Shown here piece by piece: positions 39,524 to 47,349 of a stretch of DNA of 64,000 nt (its first letter is position 1; every line of letters begins with the position of its first letter). The position numbers and the translations under genes were made by a program. The stretch is taken from NCBI GenBank assembly GCA_017303475.1, contig JAFLBO010000022.1, forward strand, positions 1 to 64,000, read 5' to 3'. Under the pieces are notes generated by a model that was not told the DNA's origin, searched no databases, and saw only the letters and a list, made by a program, of their open reading frames with translations. Source of the stretch: Chitinophagales bacterium (lineage in GTDB: Bacteria > Bacteroidota > Bacteroidia > Chitinophagales > Saprospiraceae).

Positions 39524-40903
39524 TTACGCCCTCGGCAACAGCGTAATTTGCTTGGAGCGAACTTTATCGCCCTGCTGTACGCTGATAACATAGTTGCCGG
39601 CTTTTTGGCCAAACAGGTTTACCTGTTCTGCAAAATTGCCGCTGAATTGTGGCAGTTCGCGTGTGAACACCGCTTTGCCTTCCATATCGTAAATGCGAAC
39701 CGTTGTTGGTACGGCCTCTGCTTCGAAGCGGATATTTACCAAACCGTACGTTGGGTTAGGGTAGGCCTCCAGCGTAACCAGTTCAGCCTGAATGGTTTCC
39801 GGCTCTTTGCGCTCTGCGCTTTCTTCCAGCACTTCCACGGTTTCTTCTTTCACCGTTGGAGTATCGCAAGATTTAAAACGGGCGTTGATTTCCATCGTCT
39901 GACCATTGCGCAGCACCGTCAGGGTGAAGGCATCGCCAGGCTTTTTCTGGTCGCGCTCAGAGGTGAGTTCCTGGTGTGAGCTTACTGCTTTGCCATTGAA
40001 AGCCAGGATGATATCGCCAGGCTGCACATTGCTTTCTTTTGCCGGGGTATTGTCAATTACTCCGCTCACGAGCAACCCGCGACCGTTGGTATTGCTTGTG
40101 CTGGTATACACACCGATGAATACCTTGCAAGGGTCGCGCTCCACATTAAAGGTGAAGGTATTCTGACCGCTCAGGGTAACCGTTTTGGTGATGGTGCTGC
40201 CATTGCGTACTACAACAACTTTTACCGCATCGCCGGCTTTGTGCCCTTGCAGGGCGTTGCGCAGGGTCGAGGTTCCGGTAACGGTTTTGCCTTCAACGTT
40301 TACAATGACATCACCGCCTTGCAGGCCAGCTTTCTCAGCGCCTTTACCTGTTACCAGGCTTTCAATCACCAGGCCTTCGCCGGTGTTGGCGCCGGTATTT
40401 TCATATACACCGAGGATTGGTCGGTCGTTCCAGGTGAAATTTTTGAACGACTCTTCCATGTCTCTCTGGAGGTTGTTGAGCGTGGCCATTTTTTGTTCCA
40501 AACGCTCAATAGAAGCTTCGCGCTCTTCTTCCGTACATTCTTTGAAGCGGGCATTGATGGTTTGCTGCTGACCATCGCGCACAATAGAAAGTGTGAATGC
40601 TTCGCCTTGCTTGTGCTTGTCGCGCTCGCGCTCAAGTTCCCCCTGAGAACGCACCTGTACGCCATCCAACGCCAGAATCACGTCGCCAGGCTTTACGCCA
40701 TACATGGTGGCAGGGGTGTTATCTACGGTATAGTCTACGCGCAAGCCGCCTTCGGAACGACTGGTACCCACGCCAATAAATACGCGGCAGGGATCAGAGG
40801 GGGAAAAATGGTTGCTGGTAGAAAAGCTGTAATAAGTTTGTGCAGAAAGATTGGCGCTCATCAGAAGCGCCAGGGCTGGCATTAAAAAGGAAAGACGAGT
40901 CAT
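39524..40903 (-). CDS. Secreted triple-PDZ protein with T9SS sorting domain
   Basis: A 459-residue protein from the ATG at 40903, with a signal peptide (LLMSANLSAQ). PDZ domains are at about 40-120 (IGVGTSRSEGGLRV, GVKPGDVILALDGVQV), 165-245 (GLQGGDVIVNVEGKTV) and 258-345 (VQPGDIILAFNGKAV). A helical spacer with RLEQKMATLNNLQRDME lies between the first two. The C-terminal ~75 residues (EAYPNPTYGLVNIRF...GNYVISVQQGDK) form a T9SS sorting domain. No protease domain is present, so it is probably a peptide-binding or scaffold surface protein. Domains 1 and 3 are clearly related by duplication (both followed by INARFK). Confidence 0.88.
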   Translation of the reverse strand: MTRLSFLMPALALLMSANLSAQTYYSFSTSNHFSPSDPCRVFIGVGTSRSEGGLRVDYTVDNTPATMYGVKPGDVILALDGVQVRSQGELERERDKHKQGEAFTLSIVRDGQQQTINARFKECTEEEREASIERLEQKMATLNNLQRDMEESFKNFTWNDRPILGVYENTGANTGEGLVIESLVTGKGAEKAGLQGGDVIVNVEGKTVTGTSTLRNALQGHKAGDAVKVVVVRNGSTITKTVTLSGQNTFTFNVERDPCKVFIGVYTSTSNTNGRGLLVSGVIDNTPAKESNVQPGDIILAFNGKAVSSHQELTSERDQKKPGDAFTLTVLRNGQTMEINARFKSCDTPTVKEETVEVLEESAERKEPETIQAELVTLEAYPNPTYGLVNIRFEAEAVPTTVRIYDMEGKAVFTRELPQFSGNFAEQVNLFGQKAGNYVISVQQGDKVRSKQITLLPRA

Positions 40904-40972
40904 ACAAAGCTTATGTTTTTAGTGAAGAATTGATTCAAAGACCAATCTCTTTACTATGCGTTGCATGACGGA

Positions 40973-41010
40973 TAAAAAAAAGCCATTCCGCGAAGAATGG
41001 CTTTTTTTAT
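40973..41010 (-). terminator. Intrinsic terminator of the sigma-54 regulator gene
   Basis: AAAGCCATTC/GAATGGCTTT stem with A and T runs on both sides (40973-40988 and 40995-41010), so it works in either direction; the minus-strand regulator gene ends just upstream of it. A CCAACAGTCTAACGTCC word lies between gene and terminator. Confidence 0.85.
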
Positions 41011-41055
41011 TTGCCCGGAAAGCACCTGTATCCAACAGTCTAACGTCCAACAGTC

Positions 41056-42225
41056 CTACTTATTGGGATACACGTACAAACGAACATCTTCTTCTGTTAC
41101 CATCTGATCACAGAGGATGAAGAGGCGTTCGATCACGTTGGCCAGTTCCCGGATATTACCGGTCCAGTTATAGTCTTGTAATGCCTGCATGGCGCCCGGG
41201 CCAAAGGTTTTAGGCGAATGGCCGTAATCGTCAGCAATGCGGCGGTTGAAGTGTTCCACCAGCAGTGGAATATCCTCCCGGCGTTCATTGAGGGATGGCA
41301 CCTGAACCACAATCACCGCCAGGCGGTGGTAAAGGTCTTCCCGGAACCGTCCGCCTGCAATTTCGGCGCGCAGGTCTTTGTTGGTTGCGGCCAACACGCG
41401 CACATCCACCTTGATTTCTTTGGAATCGCCTACACGGGTAATCTTGCTTTCCTGCAAAGCGCGCAACACCTTGGCTTGCGCATCGAGGCTCATATCGCCA
41501 ATTTCATCCAGGAACAAAGTACCGCCGTTGGCAGATTCAAATTTGCCCGGACGATCGGCAATAGCGCCGGTGAAGGAGCCTTTTTTATGTCCAAACAGTT
41601 CGCTTTCAATCAATTCTGAAGGAATAGCGGCACAGTTTACTTCCACCATCGGGCCGTCTACACGATTACTTTTTTCGTGTATCCAGCGCGCCACCAGTTC
41701 CTTACCGGTACCGTTTTGACCGGTAATAAGCACCCGGCTATCCGTAGGCGCCACCTTTTCCAGCATTTTTTTGATAGCCAGAATCGGCCCGCTGTCGCCA
41801 ATCATCGTTACTCCTTTGCTGCTCTTAACCTGTTTGCGCAGCACCTGCGTGGTGTTCACCAGTTCGCTGCGGTCTAGCGCATTGCGCACCGTGATCAGCA
41901 TCCGGTTGAGATCCGGCGGCTTGGAAATGAAATCAAAGGCTCCTTTTTTCACCGCTTCAACGGCCGTATCAATCGTGCCGTGTCCGCTCACCATGATCAC
42001 AGGGGTTTCCGGCGACAGGATTTGTAAACGTTCCAGCGCTTCGATACCATCCATTTTAGGCATTTTGATATCGGTAATGACCACGTCGTATTTTTCCTTC
42101 TGCACCTTGGCAATGCACTCCAGGCCATCAGAGGCTTCATCTACCTCGTAGCCTTCAAACTCCAGGATATCGCGCAGGGTGCGGCGAATAGGCACTTCAT
42201 CATCAACGATTAAAATTCTTGCCAT
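41056..42225 (-). CDS. NtrC-family sigma-54 response regulator without a C-terminal HTH
   Basis: A 389-residue protein; the ATG at 42225 (MARILIVDDEVPIRR) is the standard start. The receiver domain (1-125) has the phospho-acceptor in VVITDIKMPKMDG. The AAA+ domain (about 145-370) has Walker A ITGQNGTGKE, the sigma-54-contact loop as GSFTGA, and GGTLFLDEIGDM. The protein stops at VTEEDVRLYVYPNK without the Fis-like HTH that most NtrC relatives carry, so it may act from solution or through a partner. No cognate kinase is adjacent. Confidence 0.92.
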   Translation of the reverse strand: MARILIVDDEVPIRRTLRDILEFEGYEVDEASDGLECIAKVQKEKYDVVITDIKMPKMDGIEALERLQILSPETPVIMVSGHGTIDTAVEAVKKGAFDFISKPPDLNRMLITVRNALDRSELVNTTQVLRKQVKSSKGVTMIGDSGPILAIKKMLEKVAPTDSRVLITGQNGTGKELVARWIHEKSNRVDGPMVEVNCAAIPSELIESELFGHKKGSFTGAIADRPGKFESANGGTLFLDEIGDMSLDAQAKVLRALQESKITRVGDSKEIKVDVRVLAATNKDLRAEIAGGRFREDLYHRLAVIVVQVPSLNERREDIPLLVEHFNRRIADDYGHSPKTFGPGAMQALQDYNWTGNIRELANVIERLFILCDQMVTEEDVRLYVYPNK

Positions 42226-42357
42226 TTTTGAGAATGTGGTGAATGTGATTATTAGTGGGACAAGGGGGCCACAAAGAAACTTCATTTAGATGCAAAAAGG
42301 GGTACCGGGTGTGTTATTTTTCTTTTGTGGTTGTGACTTTGGGGGAGCCGGGCGTTT

Positions 42358-42365
42358 TACCTTTG
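42358..42365 (+). promoter_or_regulatory. Promoter -7 box TACCTTTG
   Basis: Exact TAnnTTTG match 62 bases upstream of the ATG at 42428. Confidence 0.6.
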
Positions 42366-42427
42366 TTAGTGGTTGACTGGAAACATCCGGGCCATTTGAA
42401 TCATTTTACAAGCACCATCCAAAAATT

Positions 42428-43108
42428 ATGAACAAAAAATCCCTTTTTCCGCTGGTATTTTTCTTCGTAGCAGCCTTTCATCTGAGCGCTCAGTTTGAGG
42501 TAGTGCGCGAAACAGAACGTGTTATGTCGTTCGGAAGTCGCCCGGGATTCCGCATGGAATTCGTCAATACAGATCCCGCAGTGATTGAATCTGTGTGGAA
42601 AGATTTTGCCAAACAAAATTTCAACGCCAAACTGAAAAAAAGCAAAGGCGAGTGGACCGCCACCAAGCTCAAAGCAGCCTTTATGGGCGACGAGCCGTTT
42701 GCCCTTTATTCTACCATTGAAAAAGACGGAGAGCGCACTTCACTCAACGTATGGGTAGATGCCGGCGCTTATTTCCTCAACCGTCGCGATGCCCGCGTAC
42801 GCACCGACGAAATGATGCGTACCCTTCGCCAATGCTATTTCGATATCCGTCGCGCAGCCATAGGCAAAGAACTCAAGGCCCAGGAAGCTCAAATGAAAGA
42901 AATGGAAGCGCGCCAGAAGCGACTCGCCAAAGAAAACGATGAACTCCGCAAAAACATCGAATCATGGGAATCCAAGATTCAAAAAGCCAAACAGGATATC
43001 ATCAACAACGAACAATCACAGGAAACAAACCTCATCGAGCAGGAAAACCAACGCAGACTCTTGGAAGAAACCCGCAGGAGATTGGAGAATGTGGAGAATG
43101 AGGGATAG
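42428..43108 (+). CDS. Exported protein with C-terminal coiled coil, unknown function
   Basis: A 226-residue protein from the ATG at 42428, with a signal peptide ending HLSAQ at residue 21. Residues 22-135 form a compact domain (FRMEFVNTDPAVIESVWKDF, KKSKGEWTATKLKAAFMG, LNVWVDAGAYFLN). Residues 140-225 form a long charged coiled coil (KELKAQEAQMKEMEARQKR, RRLLEETRRRLENVE). It is a common Bacteroidota architecture that I cannot name. Its 3' end runs into a GAATGAGTGAGTG array. Confidence 0.75.
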   Translation: MNKKSLFPLVFFFVAAFHLSAQFEVVRETERVMSFGSRPGFRMEFVNTDPAVIESVWKDFAKQNFNAKLKKSKGEWTATKLKAAFMGDEPFALYSTIEKDGERTSLNVWVDAGAYFLNRRDARVRTDEMMRTLRQCYFDIRRAAIGKELKAQEAQMKEMEARQKRLAKENDELRKNIESWESKIQKAKQDIINNEQSQETNLIEQENQRRLLEETRRRLENVENEG

Positions 43109-43111
43109 TGT

Positions 43112-43235
43112 GTGAATGAGTGAATGAGTGAGTGTGTGAATGAGTGAGTGAGTGAGTGGGTGAGTGAGTGGGTGAGTGAGTGGGTTTTTAGCCCCGGGCG
43201 CCCTTCAGGGTGGGGCTAAAAACCCATTCACTCAC
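43112..43235. repeat. GTGAGTGAGTG array and GGGCTAAAAACCC hairpin
   Basis: Tandem GAATGAGTGAGTG words from 43112 to 43184, then a stem GGTTTTTAGCCCC paired with GGGGCTAAAAACC (43182-43194 and 43212-43226), then a short inverted copy TTCACTCACTC ending at the rnc stop. It separates two convergent genes and probably terminates both. Confidence 0.8.
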
Positions 43236-44009
43236 TCAATCTTCTTGTTCCTCTTCGATGGGTGGGAGTTGCGCTACGCCATTTCCGCCATTCAGCATAC
43301 CTAATACCGTCATGGCTCGTTCGCTGGCAAGTTGTTCAGCGCTTTTCTTGTTGAAATCGTCGGCAGTGCCCACTTTGCGACCGTCAACGAAGACAGCCAC
43401 CTTGAATTTATCGCGTTTTTCGCTTTTGTACTTGGCCACAACCTTGTACTCAATCTGCCGACCATTTTTCTGGCACCATTCCAGCAGCTGACTCTTGTAG
43501 TTATCGTCAAAACCTTCCAGTTCATGAATGTCTAAGTATTTGCGCAGAATACGGCGTACTACGAAGGTTTTGGTGCCTTCGTAGCCTTGCTCAATGTACA
43601 CGGCGCCTACCAAAGCCTCCAGGGCATTGCCCAGCATGGATTTCGACAAACGGGTTTGATTGTAATTGGCCAGGAACAAGTCCAGCCCCATACGGTCGGC
43701 TATTTCATCCAGCGAGTTGCGCTTCACAATCTTGGAGCGCATTTTGGTCAGGAATCCTTCGTCGGAGTTAGGGTATTTTTTAAACAGGTATTCCCCCACA
43801 ATGGTACTGAGCACTGCATCGCCCAAAAACTCCAGCCGCTCATTGTTGGCAATGGCGTAATCTTTGGAATTGAAGGTGCTTTTGTGGAAAAAAGCCAGCT
43901 TAAACAGCTGCAAACGCAAGGGCGTAAAACCGATCAACTGTCGGAGCCTGCGGGCCAGTTCCCTCTCGGGATGGAAATAATAATTGTACAGCCTTATGAT
44001 AAATCGCAC
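43236..44009 (-). CDS. rnc: Ribonuclease III
   Basis: A 257-residue RNase III; the start is a GTG at 44009 (RFIIRLYNYYFHPERE), since no in-frame ATG precedes the conserved N-terminus. The catalytic RIIID domain (about 25-155) has NNERLEFLGDAVLSTIVGEYL with the acidic metal ligands, and SMLGNALEALVGAVYIEQGY. The dsRNA-binding domain follows (about 170-240, KSQLLEWCQKNGRQIEYKVV, KKSAEQLASERAM). It processes rRNA precursors and double-stranded RNA. It lies downstream of fabF, the usual Bacteroidota order, but a repeat hairpin separates them. Confidence 0.95.
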   Translation of the reverse strand: MRFIIRLYNYYFHPERELARRLRQLIGFTPLRLQLFKLAFFHKSTFNSKDYAIANNERLEFLGDAVLSTIVGEYLFKKYPNSDEGFLTKMRSKIVKRNSLDEIADRMGLDLFLANYNQTRLSKSMLGNALEALVGAVYIEQGYEGTKTFVVRRILRKYLDIHELEGFDDNYKSQLLEWCQKNGRQIEYKVVAKYKSEKRDKFKVAVFVDGRKVGTADDFNKKSAEQLASERAMTVLGMLNGGNGVAQLPPIEEEQED

Positions 44010-44088
44010 AGAATGAATGTTTTAGCAAGGCTGGCTGTGCTGCGAAAAGGGACAAATCTTGAAATAATACGTATGGTGCACTAGTGCG

Positions 44089-44200
44089 GCTGTTTCAAAA
44101 ATGGTACGATTTCGCCGCAGAGACGCGGAGGCACAGGGTTTTTGAAACGTAACGCTGTGCCTCCGAGCCTCTGCGGTGAAATCAATTGTACGAAACAGCC
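44089..44200. repeat. Inverted CGCAGAGACGCGGAGGC element between fabF and rnc
   Basis: GGCTGTTTC ... GAAACAGCC form the outer stem and GCCGCAGAGACGCGGAGGCA the inner left arm, with its near-complement GTGCCTCCGAGCCTCTGCGG on the right. It is inserted in the fabF-rnc operon gap (44010-44266). Confidence 0.8.
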
Positions 44201-44266
44201 TCACTATCCAGCCATTTTCAAGAAGGTCTCTCCGCGCCAAAGCTCACCTCACTTTTAATTAGGCCC

Positions 44267-45508
44267 TCAAACTGCTTTGAAGGCTATGGATGCATTGTGC
44301 CCGCCAAATCCGAAAGTATTGCTGATGGCAGCTTTTACCTTGCGTTGTTGGGCTTCATTGAATGTCAGATTGAAAATCGGATCGATCTCCGGATCGTCCG
44401 TGAAATGGTTTATTGTAGGAGGAATAAAGTCGTGTTGCATAGCCAGAATGCTGGCAATGGCTTCAATAGCGCCGGCAGCACCCAGCAGGTGACCGGTCAT
44501 GCCTTTGGTAGCAGAAATATTCACCTTGCCGGCAGCATCGCCAAATACGTGCCGGATAGCTTTGAGTTCGGCTACATCGCCCAGCGGGGTAGAGGTACCG
44601 TGGGTGTTGATGTAATCGATATCAGTAGGTGTCAGTCCAGCTTCTTCCAGCACCAGATTCATCACATTGATCACCCCGATACCGTCTGGGTGCGGGGCAG
44701 AAATGTGATAGGCGTCGTTGGTCATAGCGCCGCCCACGTATTCAGCATAAATGCGCGCGCCGCGTTTTTTGGCGTGCTCGTATTCTTCCAGAATCAGCGC
44801 GCCGGCGCCTTCACCCAGCACAAATCCGTCGCGATCTTTGTCGTACGGACGGGATGCGGTAGCCGGGTCGTCGTTGCGTTCACTCATGGCTTTCATATTG
44901 GTGAAGCCACCCACCGCCGTTTTGGCAATGGTAGCTTCAGAGCCGCCTGTTACCATCATATCAGCTTTGCCCAAACGGATGTAATCGGCTGCATTGATGA
45001 TCGCGTGGCTCGACGAAGCGCAGGCAGATACCGTAGCATAGTTGATACCCATGAACCCATACTGAATGGAAATCATGCCCGCCCCCATATTGGTGATCAT
45101 TTTCGGGATCAGGAATGGGTTGTGGCGAGGAGTGCCACTGCCCAAAACGTGGTCTTCCACTTCTTTTTCCAATGTATGCAACCCGCCAATACCGGAAGCC
45201 CAAATCACACCAACACGTTGCTTGTTGAGCGATTCTACATCCACACCGCTATCCTTAATGGCTTCAGCTGCCGTAACCATAGCGAATTGAGTAAACCGGT
45301 CAATACGGCGCACTTCCTTGCGATCAATAAAATCTTCCGGAACAAAGCCTTTGATTTCGCAGGCAAACCGGGTTTTGAAAAGACTTGCATCGAATTGCGT
45401 GATCGGGCCGGCGCCGCTGATGCCGCGCTGCAAACCGTCCAGATAAGCCGGAATGTTGTTGCCGATGGGAGTGAGTGCACCAATGCCTGTTACAACGACT
45501 CGTTTCAT
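44267..45508 (-). CDS. fabF: Beta-ketoacyl-ACP synthase II
   Basis: A 413-residue FabF from the ATG at 45508 (MKRVVVTGIGALTPIGNN). The catalytic triad is intact: nucleophile Cys in TVSACASSSHA (about residue 162), His in NTHGTSTPLGD (about 302) and His in GMTGHLLGAAG (about 339). It elongates acyl-ACP in fatty-acid synthesis. The acpP gene that usually precedes fabF is not present; the gene has its own promoter at 45550-45557, divergent from rpsT. Confidence 0.97.
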   Translation of the reverse strand: MKRVVVTGIGALTPIGNNIPAYLDGLQRGISGAGPITQFDASLFKTRFACEIKGFVPEDFIDRKEVRRIDRFTQFAMVTAAEAIKDSGVDVESLNKQRVGVIWASGIGGLHTLEKEVEDHVLGSGTPRHNPFLIPKMITNMGAGMISIQYGFMGINYATVSACASSSHAIINAADYIRLGKADMMVTGGSEATIAKTAVGGFTNMKAMSERNDDPATASRPYDKDRDGFVLGEGAGALILEEYEHAKKRGARIYAEYVGGAMTNDAYHISAPHPDGIGVINVMNLVLEEAGLTPTDIDYINTHGTSTPLGDVAELKAIRHVFGDAAGKVNISATKGMTGHLLGAAGAIEAIASILAMQHDFIPPTINHFTDDPEIDPIFNLTFNEAQQRKVKAAISNTFGFGGHNASIAFKAV

Positions 45509-45549
45509 AAAACTGTTAGCGTTAGAAAGCAGATTCAGAATTCAGGGGG

Positions 45550-45557
45550 CAAAGGTA
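45550..45557 (-). promoter_or_regulatory. Promoter -7 box TACCTTTG for fabF
   Basis: Exact TAnnTTTG match on the minus strand, 41 bases upstream of the fabF ATG. Confidence 0.6.
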
Positions 45558-45697
45558 GAAAACAGTTTCCATCCGTTGGTTATCCCTGAAAGCAGGTTCT
45601 TTTGCTTTCATAAAGGTCTTTTTGGCAGGTATAAGCGCCACCATGCAACTTTTGGGAAAATTTTATAGCCAATTTTTCTTTTTTACAGAAAAAAGGC

Positions 45698-45705
45698 TAC
45701 CTTTG
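45698..45705 (+). promoter_or_regulatory. Promoter -7 box TACCTTTG for rpsT
   Basis: Exact TAnnTTTG match, 60 bases upstream of the rpsT ATG, preceded by a T-rich stretch. Identical in sequence to the divergent fabF box. Confidence 0.65.
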
Positions 45706-45765
45706 CCCGCCCAAAACGAGAACCAAACAGAATTTTACTAAAAAGCACCATTTTTGCTGTAAAAT

Positions 45766-46023
45766 ATGGCACATCACAAGTCCGCCCTGAAACGCATCCG
45801 CCAAACGACAAAGCGTCGCCTGGAAAATCGCTACTACAAAAAATCTGCACGTACGGCTATCAAAAACCTGCGTGAGATGAAAGATAAGTCTGCTGCTGAG
45901 ACTTTTCTGCCTAAAGTAGTGAGCATGATCGACCGTCTGGCCAAGCGTGGCAACATCCACCGCAACAAAGCCGCTAACCTGAAAAGCGGTTTGATGCGCC
46001 ACGTGAACACGCTGGCAGCATAA
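45766..46023 (+). CDS. rpsT: 30S ribosomal protein S20
   Basis: An 85-residue S20 (MAHHKSALKRIRQTTKRRL) of normal length, Lys/Arg-rich and wholly helical, binding 16S rRNA. The motif NIHRNKAANLKSGLMRHVN at the C-terminus is typical. Single-gene unit with its own promoter and intrinsic terminator. Confidence 0.98.
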   Translation: MAHHKSALKRIRQTTKRRLENRYYKKSARTAIKNLREMKDKSAAETFLPKVVSMIDRLAKRGNIHRNKAANLKSGLMRHVNTLAA

Positions 46024-46068
46024 TTAGGAAGAGCGCTACACAGCACTCCTCCACTCAACCATTTTACC

Positions 46069-46104
46069 AAAAAGTGTACCCCGTTGTTTCGAGGTACACT
46101 TTTT
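46069..46104 (+). terminator. Intrinsic terminator of rpsT
   Basis: AAAAAGTGTACC (46069-46080) pairs with GGTACACTTTTT (46093-46104), with a 12-base loop and a T run. Confidence 0.88.
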
Positions 46105-46123
46105 GTGTTCCAATTGCCCAGCC

Positions 46124-47191
46124 ATGTCCGTTCAGTTTCATACCCTAACAGTGCGCGAACTGCGCCGGGAAACACCTGATACCGTTTCTGTTTCCTTCGA
46201 CGTTCCTGCCGACAAGCGCCAGACCTTTCAATTCAAGCAAGGTCAGTACCTGACGCTGAAAACCACCATCGGCGGCGAAGAAGTGCGCCGGTCTTATTCC
46301 ATTTGTACCGGCGTGCAGGAGAACGACCTGCGGGTAGCCGTTAAAAAAGTAGACGGCGGGGTGTTCAGCACCTGGGCCAACGAACACCTGAAAGCCGGCG
46401 ATACCCTGGAAGTAATGCCTCCTCAGGGCAACTTCTTCACCGAACTGAACCCGGCCAATGCCAAATTGTACGTGGCTTTTGCCGCAGGCAGCGGGATCAC
46501 GCCGGTGATGAGCATCCTGCGCAGCACTCTGGAGCTGGAACCACAGAGTCGCTTTGTGCTTTTTTACGGCAACAGATCCTTTGATTACATCATTTTCCGG
46601 GAACAGCTGGAAGACCTGAAAAACCACTATCCGGAGCGACTTTCCGTACATCATATCCTGAGTCGGGAATCCCTGGGCAGCGATTTGTTTCAGGGACGCA
46701 TAACGGGCGATAAATGCGCGCGATACGCCAGGGTGTTTTTTAACCCGGCAGAAGTAGATGCGTTTTTCCTCTGCGGACCTGAAGAAATGGTTTTTGAGGT
46801 GAAAGACACCCTCAACCAATTGGGCGCCAATCCCAAAAGTGTTCACTTCGAATTGTTTAATACCTCGGCCGGCAAAGCCAAACCCGTGGCCGCCTCCAAC
46901 AGAGAGGTGTTCGAAGCATCTATTACGGTCATTCAGGATGGCGCAGAATTCGACTTCAAACTGCCTTCCGACGGCTCCACCCTGCTGGATGCTGCCATGC
47001 GCGCCGGCGCCGATCTGCCTTTTTCCTGCAAAGGAGGTGTTTGCAGCACCTGCAAAGCCAAAATACTGGAAGGCAAAGCCGAAATGCGCGTCAACTACGG
47101 CCTGGAACCCGATGAAGTAGAAGCCGGCTATGTACTCACCTGCCAGGCGCACCCCGTAAGCCAAAGAGTAGTGGTGAGTTTTGATGTGTAA
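46124..47191 (+). CDS. PaaE-like ferredoxin-NAD(P)H oxidoreductase
   Basis: A 355-residue protein; start at the ATG at 46124 (MSVQFHTLTVRELRR). An FAD-binding domain (about 1-105, RRSYSICTG), an NAD(P)-binding domain (about 108-235, AAGSGITPVMSILRSTLE, FLCGPEEMVFEV) and a C-terminal plant-type 2Fe-2S domain (about 262-355) with Cys in SCKGGVCSTCKAK and LTCQAH. This is the layout of PaaE, the reductase of phenylacetyl-CoA epoxidase. No other paa gene is in the window, so it may reduce a different oxygenase. Bounded by terminators on both sides. Confidence 0.9.
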   Translation: MSVQFHTLTVRELRRETPDTVSVSFDVPADKRQTFQFKQGQYLTLKTTIGGEEVRRSYSICTGVQENDLRVAVKKVDGGVFSTWANEHLKAGDTLEVMPPQGNFFTELNPANAKLYVAFAAGSGITPVMSILRSTLELEPQSRFVLFYGNRSFDYIIFREQLEDLKNHYPERLSVHHILSRESLGSDLFQGRITGDKCARYARVFFNPAEVDAFFLCGPEEMVFEVKDTLNQLGANPKSVHFELFNTSAGKAKPVAASNREVFEASITVIQDGAEFDFKLPSDGSTLLDAAMRAGADLPFSCKGGVCSTCKAKILEGKAEMRVNYGLEPDEVEAGYVLTCQAHPVSQRVVVSFDV

Positions 47192-47291
47192 GGTGACTTC
47201 GTGGGATTTTTTTTGCCATAAAGTATAACCTCGTGGGAAAAATTTTGCCGTAAAGTTAGTTTACCATTTTCCACCCCAGGCAAATAAACAC

Positions 47292-47333
47292 AACCGGGCG
47301 ACCCTGCACAATGCAGAGCCGCCCGGTTTTTTT
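47292..47333 (+). terminator. Intrinsic terminator of the paaE-like gene
   Basis: AACCGGGCG (47292-47300) pairs with CGCCCGGTT (47320-47328), with an inner CTGCA/TGCAG stem and seven T. Confidence 0.88.
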
Positions 47334-47349
47334 ATTCTACGATCAAAAC

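Noticed and set aside
46124..47191. A phenylacetate degradation operon
   Set aside because: Only the PaaE-like reductase is present; neighbours are rpsT and infB, separated by terminators.
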